From the NCBI RefSeq assembly GCF_035627495.1, contig NZ_DASPLO010000175.1:29962-93961 (forward strand): a stretch of DNA of 64,000 bases, read 5' to 3'. This document shows positions 33,142 through 40,745 of the stretch, piece by piece (positions within the stretch are counted from its first letter, which is position 1; each line of letters begins with the position of its first letter). The notes beneath the pieces were generated by a model, which was not told where the DNA came from, did no database searches, and saw only the letters and a program-made list of their open reading frames with translations. Both the position numbers and the translations under genes were made by a program. Origin of the DNA: Methylocaldum sp035627495 (GTDB lineage: Bacteria; Pseudomonadota; Gammaproteobacteria; Methylococcales; Methylococcaceae).

Positions 33142-33615
33142 ATGGTATCTTTCCTCAGGCGACCTGATGCGCTTATAGGCGAGATCCCCGATGTGGACGG
33201 CAACGTATTGAAGTATCTCCGTAAACACTCCGTTCTAACCCGCGTTCTGATTCCGTTCTTTCTGATCGCGTGGTTGGTGTTGCCTGCGGCTATCGTCTGC
33301 GAGACGGTCTTCAAGCAGTTGCATGGCGTATTCCTGTCGGCGTGCGAGCAGGGAGATTCCGGCAGTTCGTCCCATCATGAGCCAGCCCTTCCCGACGACT
33401 GCAACCTTGGCTTGTGTCTCGATGCCAAGACTTTCGATCACAGCAACCACGGCCTCTTCGATCAGAAGCTGGAGATTTTCTTCGCCTGGGTGATCTGTTG
33501 GCTGATACTGCTGATCCCGCCTAGAGCGACCGCTCGTTCGATCTCACCCCCGCCGCGTCTTCAGCGAAGGCGGCGCGTCCCTCTCATCTATCAATTCTGC
33601 ACGCTGCTGAATTAG
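33142..33615 (+). CDS. Small membrane protein before the first RND operon
   Basis: The 157-residue open frame has one clear membrane helix (VLIPFFLIAWLVLPAAIVC), a loop rich in Cys and His (CEQGDSGSSSHHEPALPDDC and CLDAKTFDHSNHG), and a second helix (IFFAWVICWLILLIPP), ending in a basic tail. The start is uncertain: ATG at 33142, or GTG at 33193 or TTG at 33208, all in frame. No family is recognised. Its place 120 bases before cusC and the Cys/His loop between membrane helices suggest a metal-binding accessory of the efflux operon; this is inference. Confidence 0.6.
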   Translation: MVSFLRRPDALIGEIPDVDGNVLKYLRKHSVLTRVLIPFFLIAWLVLPAAIVCETVFKQLHGVFLSACEQGDSGSSSHHEPALPDDCNLGLCLDAKTFDHSNHGLFDQKLEIFFAWVICWLILLIPPRATARSISPPPRLQRRRRVPLIYQFCTLLN

Positions 33616-33737
33616 CGGATTTTTCCTAGCGACGCTGTGGAGAACTCCGGAGCCGTGACATTGCACGGGGCCGGGGTTTTCGGTATGCCCTGAATCTTGG
33701 GATTCAGGGACGTGAACTTCGTCAAGGGAGAGCTACT

Positions 33738-35048
33738 GTGCTCCGCTTACGCAAAATACATAGGCTGCATCGCCGGCCTTTTGCCTTCGTTCTGATCCTG
33801 ATTGGCCTGGTTTATTTTTCATCGTCCCCTCGGGCGCAGGAAAAAGCGGCCTCGCTAAGCCTCGATGCAGCCGTTTCCCAGGCGCTTGCCAATAACCCGA
33901 GCCTTGCCGAAATCAAAACCCGCGCCGAAGCCATGGCGGCGGTTCCATCGCAGGCCGGCAGCCTGCCCGATCCCACTTTGAGCGTCGAAATGCTGAACCT
34001 CCCCACTGACAGCTTCGATGTCCGGGAGGATTTCATGACCATGGTGGATGTGGGGCTCAGCCAGACGATCCCGTTTCCGGGCAAGCTGGCGCTCAAGGAA
34101 CAGGCCGCCGGCCTCGAGGCGGAAGCCGCCGCGCAAACGGTCGAAGAAGCCCGGCTACGCCTGGTGCGGGACGTGAAACTCCGGTGGTGGGAGCTGTTTT
34201 ACCTGGAGCGGACGCTGCAAATTCTCGCCGAAACCGAAACCAGCCTGCGTGATCTGACCCGGACCGTTCAGGCACGCTACCGGGTCGGCGAAGTCCCCCA
34301 ACAGGATGTGCTCCAGGCGCAACTGGATCTTTCCAAATTGGGCGAGGAGCGGCTGGTCCACACCGCCATGCACCATCGCGAAGTGGCCCGCCTCAACGCG
34401 CTGCTCGACCGCCCGCCGACGAACTTCTTCGATCTGGCTTACGATGAGCCGCAGGAGCTGCCGGAGGTGCTCGCCGAGGAGCAGCTGGACGAAACCGCGG
34501 AACAGGCGCGGCCGCTGCTGAATCAAAAACGGCGCACCGTCGATGCCGCTCAAAGCCGAGTGGAACTGGCAAAGAAAGACTATTACCCCGATGTCACCTT
34601 CAGCGCCGGCTATGCCTTTCGCGACCGCGCGCCCAACGGCGAGAACCGCAGCGATTTCGTCCGGTTCGGGGTAAGCCTGAACCTTCCCGTCTATGCCGGG
34701 CGCAAGCAGGCGAAGGCGGTGGATCAACAGCAAAGCGAGTGGCTGCGCGAAAAATACGCACTGCAAGACGCTCTCAGAAAAGTCCAGGCGGACATTGCCG
34801 CTACGCTGTCCGACTACCGGCGCGCCAAGGACCACCACGCCTTGTTGCGGCACGAAATCATCCCCCTGGCCGAACAGACCGTCGCGTCCCTCAGAGCAAA
34901 TTTCGAGGTCGGCAAGGCCGGCATGGCCGATCTGCTCCGCGCCACGGGCAGTCTCCGCAACGCCGAAATCCAGGCCTGGCAAGCTTACGCCCAAGCGCAG
35001 CAGGCTTTGGCCAAGCTCACCGCCGCCGCCGGCAAGGAGGCCTTATGA
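33738..35048 (+). CDS. cusC: Outer-membrane efflux protein, CusC/TolC type (system 1)
   Basis: A 436-residue TolC-family protein with signal peptide (FAFVLILIGLVYFSSSPRA) and the two repeated helical-hairpin regions: SLDAAVSQALANNPSLAEIKTRAEA, GLSQTIPFPGKLALKEQAA, RYRVGEVPQQDVLQAQLDLSK and FEVGKAGMADLLRATGSL. The PFPGKL segment is typical of heavy-metal RND systems. It forms the outer-membrane duct. The stop overlaps the adaptor start (ATGA at 35045-35048). GTG at 33738 is the start, with AAGGGAGAG upstream. Confidence 0.88.
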   Translation: MLRLRKIHRLHRRPFAFVLILIGLVYFSSSPRAQEKAASLSLDAAVSQALANNPSLAEIKTRAEAMAAVPSQAGSLPDPTLSVEMLNLPTDSFDVREDFMTMVDVGLSQTIPFPGKLALKEQAAGLEAEAAAQTVEEARLRLVRDVKLRWWELFYLERTLQILAETETSLRDLTRTVQARYRVGEVPQQDVLQAQLDLSKLGEERLVHTAMHHREVARLNALLDRPPTNFFDLAYDEPQELPEVLAEEQLDETAEQARPLLNQKRRTVDAAQSRVELAKKDYYPDVTFSAGYAFRDRAPNGENRSDFVRFGVSLNLPVYAGRKQAKAVDQQQSEWLREKYALQDALRKVQADIAATLSDYRRAKDHHALLRHEIIPLAEQTVASLRANFEVGKAGMADLLRATGSLRNAEIQAWQAYAQAQQALAKLTAAAGKEAL

Positions 35049-36481
35049 ACCGATCGGCTGTACTTCTGGTATTGGCGGCGCTGATCATCGGCCTGGCTTC
35101 CGGCTATTGGCTGGCCGGGTTCCGCGAGGGCTCCGAACCGTCGACTCCCGCCGAGAAAAAAATCCTGTATTACCGCCATCCCACGAATCCCTCGGTCACC
35201 TCGCCGATCCCGGCGAAGGACGAGATGGGCATGGACTACGTTCCGGTCTACGAGGATCAGGCGCCGGAAACCGGGCAAGCGGAACCGCATCCAAGCGCCG
35301 AAGCGCCCAGGGAGCGCAGAATCCTTTACTACCGCAACCCGATGGGACTTCCCGACACATCGCCCGTGCCGAAAAAGGATTCCATGGGGATGGATTACAT
35401 TCCCGTTTACGCCGACGAAGAAACGCCCAACGAAGCCAATATCATCAAAATCAGTCCCGATAAGATCCAGAAACTCGGCGTCCGCACGGCGGAAGCGGAA
35501 CAGCGGGACCTGGTACGCACCGTCCGCGCGGTCGGCCTGGTCGAACCGGACGAGCGGCGATTCCATGCGGTGACGCTCAAGTTCGACGGTTACATCGAAA
35601 AACTCCACGTCAACGCCACCGGCCAATCGGTCAAGAAAGGGCAGCCGCTGTTCGAACTGTACAGCCCCGATCTGGTGTCCGCGCAGAACGATTACCTGAT
35701 CGCACGGAACAGCCAATCGGCGCTGAACAACGCCAACCCGCGTACTCAAGCCGAGATGGAAAACCTGGTGCAAAGCAGCCTAGAGCGGCTGCGCTATTGG
35801 GGTATCTCCGAAACGGAAATCCGGCGGCTGGAACAACAGGCGGAGGTCCAGCGCAATCTGGTCATCCGCTCCCCGGTTTCCGGCGTGGTCATGGAAAAAA
35901 TGGCCGTTGCCGGTATGCGAGCGATGGCAGGCGAGGCTTTGTTCAAGCTCGCCGATTTGTCCTCGATCTGGATTATCGCCGAGGTGTTCGAACAGGAACT
36001 CGGTCTGATATCGGCCGGGCAGACCGTCCGGGTGAGGCTCGACGCCTATCCGGGGCGGACCTTCGACGGCAAGGTTACATTCATCTATCCGACCCTCAAC
36101 CCCGAAACCCGCACGGTCCGTGTTCGCATCGAGCTGCCCAATCCTCAAGGGCTCCTAAAGCCCATGATGTACGCCCATGTCGAGTTGGCCGGGACCGCCC
36201 GTCAAGCCTTGGCCATTCCCCAGTCCTCGGTGCTCGAAGGCGGCAAGCGTACGCAGGTTCTCGTGGACCGCGGAGAGGGCCGTTTCGAGCCGCGTATCGT
36301 CCGGCTGGGCACGCGCGGCGATGAGTGGGTAGAAGTATTGGAGGGTCTGAAAGCCGGCGAAAATGTGGTGGTCAGCGCCAATTTCTTGATCGACGCCGAG
36401 AGCAACCTGAAATCGGCCTTGGAAAGCTTTGATGCCCCGGAACCGCCGCCGGGTAATCACGCCGATCATGGGGGAATGTGA
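35045..36481 (+). CDS. cusB: RND adaptor, CusB type, with two N-terminal metal-binding modules (system 1)
   Basis: The 478-residue membrane-fusion protein begins with a signal anchor (AVLLVLAALIIGLASGYWLA). Two HMBD-type modules follow in tandem (ILYYRHPTNPSVTSPIPAKD ending MGMDYVPVY, then ILYYRNPMGLPDTSPVPKKD ending MGMDYIPVY), each with Met/Asp-rich MGMDY. Then come the barrel-sandwich (AVTLKFDGYIEKLHVNATGQ, VIRSPVSGVVMEKMA), hairpin and beta-barrel parts. It links pump and duct and hands over periplasmic Cu(I)/Ag(I). It overlaps both neighbours. Tandem HMBDs are more than the usual none or one. A His-rich tail (NHADHGGM) ends the protein. Confidence 0.9.
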   Translation: MNRSAVLLVLAALIIGLASGYWLAGFREGSEPSTPAEKKILYYRHPTNPSVTSPIPAKDEMGMDYVPVYEDQAPETGQAEPHPSAEAPRERRILYYRNPMGLPDTSPVPKKDSMGMDYIPVYADEETPNEANIIKISPDKIQKLGVRTAEAEQRDLVRTVRAVGLVEPDERRFHAVTLKFDGYIEKLHVNATGQSVKKGQPLFELYSPDLVSAQNDYLIARNSQSALNNANPRTQAEMENLVQSSLERLRYWGISETEIRRLEQQAEVQRNLVIRSPVSGVVMEKMAVAGMRAMAGEALFKLADLSSIWIIAEVFEQELGLISAGQTVRVRLDAYPGRTFDGKVTFIYPTLNPETRTVRVRIELPNPQGLLKPMMYAHVELAGTARQALAIPQSSVLEGGKRTQVLVDRGEGRFEPRIVRLGTRGDEWVEVLEGLKAGENVVVSANFLIDAESNLKSALESFDAPEPPPGNHADHGGM

Positions 36482-39400
36482 TGCTGGGACGTCTCATCGA
36501 ATGGTCGGCGCGTAACGTCTTTTTAGTGCTGCTGGCAACAGTATTCATCGTCTTCGCCGGCATTTATGCCGTGGCGAAAACTCCGCTGGACGCCCTACCC
36601 GATCTCTCCGACGCACAGGTCATCGTTTACACCGAATATCCCGGCCAAGCCCCGCAAGTGGTGGAAGACCAGGTCACTTACCCGCTCACCACCGCCATGC
36701 TGAGCGTGCCCCGCTCCAAGGTCGTGCGCGGTTTCTCGTTCTTCGGCGCGTCTTTCGTCTACATCATTTTCGAAGACGGGACCGACATCTATTGGGCACG
36801 CTCGCGGGTTCTGGAATATCTGAACTTCGCCTCCAACCGGTTGCCGATGGGCCTGACGCCCGCACTGGGGCCCGACGCCACCGGCGTCGGCTGGGTCTAC
36901 CAGTATGTCGTGCTGGGCGCCCGGCAAACCTTGGCGGAACTCCGCAGTCTCCAGGACTGGTTCATCCGCTACCAACTCGCCAAGGCGCACGGCGTGGCCG
37001 AAGTGGCCAGCGTCGGCGGCTTCGTCCGGCAGTACCAGGTCGTCGTCGATCCGCGCCGGCTCCAGGCCTACGGAATTTCGCTGTCGACAGTCAACGAGAC
37101 GATCCGGGCCAGCAACCGCGACGTGGGCGGGCGGGTCGTCGAAATGAGCGAGACCGAGTACATGGTGCGCGGCAAGGGGTACCTCCGCGGCGTCGGCGAT
37201 CTGGAGCAACTGGTGCTCAAGGCCGAAAACGGCACGCCGGTGCTGCTCAGGGACGTGGCTCGGGTGGAGCTGGGGCCGGACGAACGGCGAGGGCTTACCG
37301 AACTGAACGGCGAAGGCGAGGCGGTTTCCGGCATCGCCATGGCCCGCTACGGCCAGAATGCCTTGGACGTGATCCGGAACGTCAAAGAGAAACTGGCCGA
37401 AATCAGCAGCGGCCTGCCGCAGGGCGTCTCGGTCGAAGCGGTGTACGACCGCTCGGGTTTGATTTTGCGCGCCATAGTCAATCTGCGCGAAAAGCTCGTC
37501 GAGGAAACCCTCGTTGTGGCCGCAGTCTGCATCGTCTTCCTGCTCCATATTCGAAGCGCTCTGGTGGCCATCATCATGCTGCCGATCGGGGTGCTGATCG
37601 CCTTCATTGTCATGCATCTTCTAGGCATCAACTCCAATATCATGAGCCTCGGCGGCATCGCGATCGCCATCGGTGCCATGGTGGACGCCGCCATCGTGAT
37701 GATCGAAAACGCCCACAAGCATCTGGAACGGGCGGAGCCTCATGAAAACCGGCTCGCCATCATGATCAAGGCCGCCCGTGAGGTCGGCCCCGCCCTGTTC
37801 TTCAGCCTGCTGATCATTACCGTCTCCTTCCTCCCGGTGTTCGCGCTGGAAGACCAGGAAGGCCGCTTGTTCAAGCCGCTGGCCTACACCAAGACCTTCG
37901 CCATGGCGGGCTCGGCGCTGTTGTCGGTGACGCTGGTACCGGTGCTGATGCTCTTGTTCATCCGGGGGCGGATCGTGCCGGAGCACAAGAACCCGGTCAG
38001 CCGGGTGCTGATCTGGCTGTACCGCCCGGTCATCGCCTTCGTGCTGCGCTGGAAGAAGCTGACCATCGCTTTTGCCCTGCTGGTCCTGGCGGTGACGGTC
38101 TATCCCCTGTCCAAGCTCGGCAGCGAATTCATGCCCACGTTAAACGAAGGCACGCTGCTGTTCATGCCCATGAGTCTTCCGGGGCTTTCGGTGACGAAGG
38201 CGGCCGAGATCATGCAGACCCACAACCGCATCCTGAAGACCTTTCCGGAAGTCGAGTCGGTATTCGGAAAAGCCGGCCGCGCCGCCACCGCCACCGATCC
38301 CGCGCCTCTCGAGATGTTCGAAACCGTCGTCAATCTCAAGCCGGAGGACCGGTGGCGGCCGGGCATGACCACCGAGAAGCTGATCGCCGAAATGGACCGT
38401 GCCACCCAGATGCCCGGCGTCACCATCGCCTGGACCATGCCCATCAAGAACCGCATCGACATGCTCTCCACCGGCATCCGCACCCCCATTGGCATTAAGG
38501 TGTTCGGTAATGACCTGGCACAAATCGAACGGCTCGCCACCGAAATCGAATCCGTCGTCAAAACCGTGCCCGGCACCACCAGCGCCTACGCCGAGCGCAT
38601 CACCGGCGGCTATTACCTGACCATCGATCCGGACCGCATGGCTCTGGCGCGCTACGGATTGAGCGTCGGGGCCCTACAGGATGTGATCGCTTCCGCGCTG
38701 GGGGGCGAGACGGTCACGACCACGGTGGAAGGACGGGAGCGCTACGGCGTAATCGTGCGTTATCCCAGGGAACTCCGCGACTCGCCCGAGGCTATCGCCA
38801 CCCAGGTGCTGGTGCCGGTGCCGTCCGGCGCCATGATTCCCTTGGGGCAGGTGGCGCGCATCGGCTTGAACAAGGGTCCCGCGTCCATCCGCACCGAAAA
38901 TGCCCTGCTGTCCGCCTACATCTACGTGGACCTCCGTGGGCGCGACATCGGCGGTTACGTGGAAGACGCCCGGAGAGCCGTGCGCGAACGGGTGAAATTC
39001 CCGCCCGGCTATTACATCACCTGGAGCGGCCAGTTCGAGTACATGGAACGCGCCAAGGCCAAGCTCCGCATCGTAGTGCCGATGACGCTCCTGATCATCG
39101 TCGTGCTGCTGTATCTCAACTTCAAACGCGTCACGGAGACGGTCATCGTCCTCCTGTCGCTGCCTTTTTCGCTGGTGGGCGGCATCTGGCTGATGTACTG
39201 GCTGGGCTACAACCTCAGCGTGGCGGTCGCGATCGGCTTCATCGCGCTGGCGGGCGTTGCGGCGGAAACCGGGGTAGTCATGCTGATTTATCTGGATCAG
39301 GCGCTGAATAAGCTGAAGGAGCGAAAGGCGGCCGCCGGGGAACCTCCGGCCCTTTCCGAGCTTTACGCCGCCATCATGGAAGGCGCGGTGGAACGGGTCA

Positions 39401-39627
39401 GGCCGAAGGTGATGACGGTCGTGGCCATCATGGCGGGCCTCTTGCCCATCATGTGGGGCTCGGGCACCGGTTCCGAAATCATGCGCCGCATCGCCGCGCC
39501 CATGGTGGGCGGAATGGTGTCGTCGACTTTATTGACCCTGATCGTGATCCCGGCGATTTATGCCCAAGTCAAAGGTTTATCCGTTAGAAAACCGCCCAGT
39601 GAGGCAAGGAGGTACGCCCGGAGATAG
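36481..39627 (+). CDS. cusA: Heavy-metal RND pump, CusA type (system 1)
   Basis: The 1048-residue inner-membrane pump has the RND layout of twelve helices and two large periplasmic loops. The three methionines of the CusA substrate path are all visible: LLFMPMSLPG, APLEMFETVVNL and NRIDMLSTGIRTP. Proton-relay acidic residues lie in helix 4 (IAIAIGAMVDAAIVMIENA). It uses the proton gradient to export Cu(I)/Ag(I) from the periplasm to the outside. ATG at 36481 overlaps the cusB stop (TGATG). The C-terminus is basic and short. Confidence 0.93.
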   Translation: MLGRLIEWSARNVFLVLLATVFIVFAGIYAVAKTPLDALPDLSDAQVIVYTEYPGQAPQVVEDQVTYPLTTAMLSVPRSKVVRGFSFFGASFVYIIFEDGTDIYWARSRVLEYLNFASNRLPMGLTPALGPDATGVGWVYQYVVLGARQTLAELRSLQDWFIRYQLAKAHGVAEVASVGGFVRQYQVVVDPRRLQAYGISLSTVNETIRASNRDVGGRVVEMSETEYMVRGKGYLRGVGDLEQLVLKAENGTPVLLRDVARVELGPDERRGLTELNGEGEAVSGIAMARYGQNALDVIRNVKEKLAEISSGLPQGVSVEAVYDRSGLILRAIVNLREKLVEETLVVAAVCIVFLLHIRSALVAIIMLPIGVLIAFIVMHLLGINSNIMSLGGIAIAIGAMVDAAIVMIENAHKHLERAEPHENRLAIMIKAAREVGPALFFSLLIITVSFLPVFALEDQEGRLFKPLAYTKTFAMAGSALLSVTLVPVLMLLFIRGRIVPEHKNPVSRVLIWLYRPVIAFVLRWKKLTIAFALLVLAVTVYPLSKLGSEFMPTLNEGTLLFMPMSLPGLSVTKAAEIMQTHNRILKTFPEVESVFGKAGRAATATDPAPLEMFETVVNLKPEDRWRPGMTTEKLIAEMDRATQMPGVTIAWTMPIKNRIDMLSTGIRTPIGIKVFGNDLAQIERLATEIESVVKTVPGTTSAYAERITGGYYLTIDPDRMALARYGLSVGALQDVIASALGGETVTTTVEGRERYGVIVRYPRELRDSPEAIATQVLVPVPSGAMIPLGQVARIGLNKGPASIRTENALLSAYIYVDLRGRDIGGYVEDARRAVRERVKFPPGYYITWSGQFEYMERAKAKLRIVVPMTLLIIVVLLYLNFKRVTETVIVLLSLPFSLVGGIWLMYWLGYNLSVAVAIGFIALAGVAAETGVVMLIYLDQALNKLKERKAAAGEPPALSELYAAIMEGAVERVRPKVMTVVAIMAGLLPIMWGSGTGSEIMRRIAAPMVGGMVSSTLLTLIVIPAIYAQVKGLSVRKPPSEARRYARR

Positions 39628-39683
39628 TTCGGGTTTGGTCCACTTCGAAGTTTGGCAGTGACAACCATTGAAAGGAAAAAGCC

Positions 39684-40043
39684 ATGAAAGTCAGAATTTT
39701 ATTAGCCGTTTTAGCCATGTTCGGTCTGTTGGCTTCCTGCGCGGAACCGAGTCGTCACCCGATGGACATGTCCGTGGCGGTTCAAAGCGCCAAGACCGGC
39801 GCCGACCATCAAGCGTTGGCCGATCACTATGAGGCGGTTGCGAGAGACATGGAAAACAAGGCCGAGGAACATAGACAAATCCTCGCGGAATTCCGGAAAG
39901 ACCCCCATGACTATCCTCGGGAGTATAAAGGAGGAAGTTTCGAGGCCCATTGCAAAAGGCTGATCGATATCTACGAGCGGGCCGCCGCGGCCAATCGGGA
40001 CATGGCGGAAGACCATCGCCAGATGGCGGGCGGAGCTAGGTAA
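39684..40043 (+). CDS. Small helical lipoprotein linked to the efflux operon
   Basis: The 119-residue protein has a lipoprotein signal (RILLAVLAMFGLLASC, lipobox LASC). The mature part is His/Met-rich and helical (PMDMSVAVQSA, DHQALADHYEAVARDMENKAEEHRQI, HCKRLIDIYERAAAANRDMAEDHRQM), with His spaced by about seven residues, which would allow metal ligands on one helix face. A SD (GAAAGGAAAAAGCC) precedes the ATG. It follows cusA by 56 bases and is probably co-transcribed. A metal-holding role is inference. Confidence 0.75.
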   Translation: MKVRILLAVLAMFGLLASCAEPSRHPMDMSVAVQSAKTGADHQALADHYEAVARDMENKAEEHRQILAEFRKDPHDYPREYKGGSFEAHCKRLIDIYERAAAANRDMAEDHRQMAGGAR

Positions 40044-40173
40044 ATCCCGACCGGTTCGGGGACATGGAGGTCTCTCCATGTCCCTTGATCCGATCGAGAG
40101 TGACCGTTCAGATCCGACCTTCGGGCCAGGGTGAACACCACGCTCCGCTCAAGAGATTTAGACGGAGAACATC

Positions 40174-40734
40174 ATGCCGGTCATAACAACGCCACCCGAT
40201 CATCGATTTCCCTGGTATGTGCGGCTTTTCTTTTGGAACCAGAAGCGCCGCTATGGCAGCGTGCTGGAATCCGCTCGCCTGTGGGGACGAACGCCCAAAG
40301 TATTTGCCGCCCTGGCGTTGCTGTACGGTGCGCTCGACCGCCGTACGTCGCCTATCGAACCGCCGTTGCGTTCGCTCATCACGGTCCGCGTGTCGCAGAT
40401 CAACGGCTGCCGTTTCTGCGTCGACCTCAACTCTTTCATCGTCCTCCGGCGTGGACTCGATCCCGAAAAGCTGGCGGCGATTGCCGAATTCGACAAGAGC
40501 CCACTGTTCAGCGAGCGGGAAAAGGCCGCACTGGCTTACGCGGAGGCCGTGACCGACTCGGGCCGCCACCCCACGTCAGAGCACTTCGAGCAATTGCGCC
40601 GCCATTTCGATGACGATGCCATCATCGAATTGACTGCCCTGATCGCCTTTCAAAATTTGTCCAGCAAGTTCAATGCGGCCTTGGGCGTAGAGCCCCAGGG
40701 ATTCTGCAACATCGCTCCAAAAACGAAGGCATAG
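40174..40734 (+). CDS. AhpD-like/carboxymuconolactone decarboxylase-family protein
   Basis: The 186-residue protein has the CMD/AhpD core with the redox pair CRFC in VRVSQINGCRFCVDLNSF, preceded by PLRSLITV and followed by LFSEREKAALAYAEAVTDSGRHP and LTALIAFQNLSSKFNAALG. Members are peroxidase-type disulfide proteins or unrelated decarboxylases; the CxxC favours the AhpD side. Located 12 bases before the P-type ATPase gene and after the RND system, it may counter the oxidative stress of copper, an inference from context. SD before the ATG is GACGGAGAA. Confidence 0.85.
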   Translation: MPVITTPPDHRFPWYVRLFFWNQKRRYGSVLESARLWGRTPKVFAALALLYGALDRRTSPIEPPLRSLITVRVSQINGCRFCVDLNSFIVLRRGLDPEKLAAIAEFDKSPLFSEREKAALAYAEAVTDSGRHPTSEHFEQLRRHFDDDAIIELTALIAFQNLSSKFNAALGVEPQGFCNIAPKTKA

Positions 40735-40745
40735 AAGGAGCCACC

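Noticed and set aside
36595..37617. 340-codon minus-strand frame opposite cusA1
   Set aside because: Shadow of cusA1, same composition bias, no start signal.
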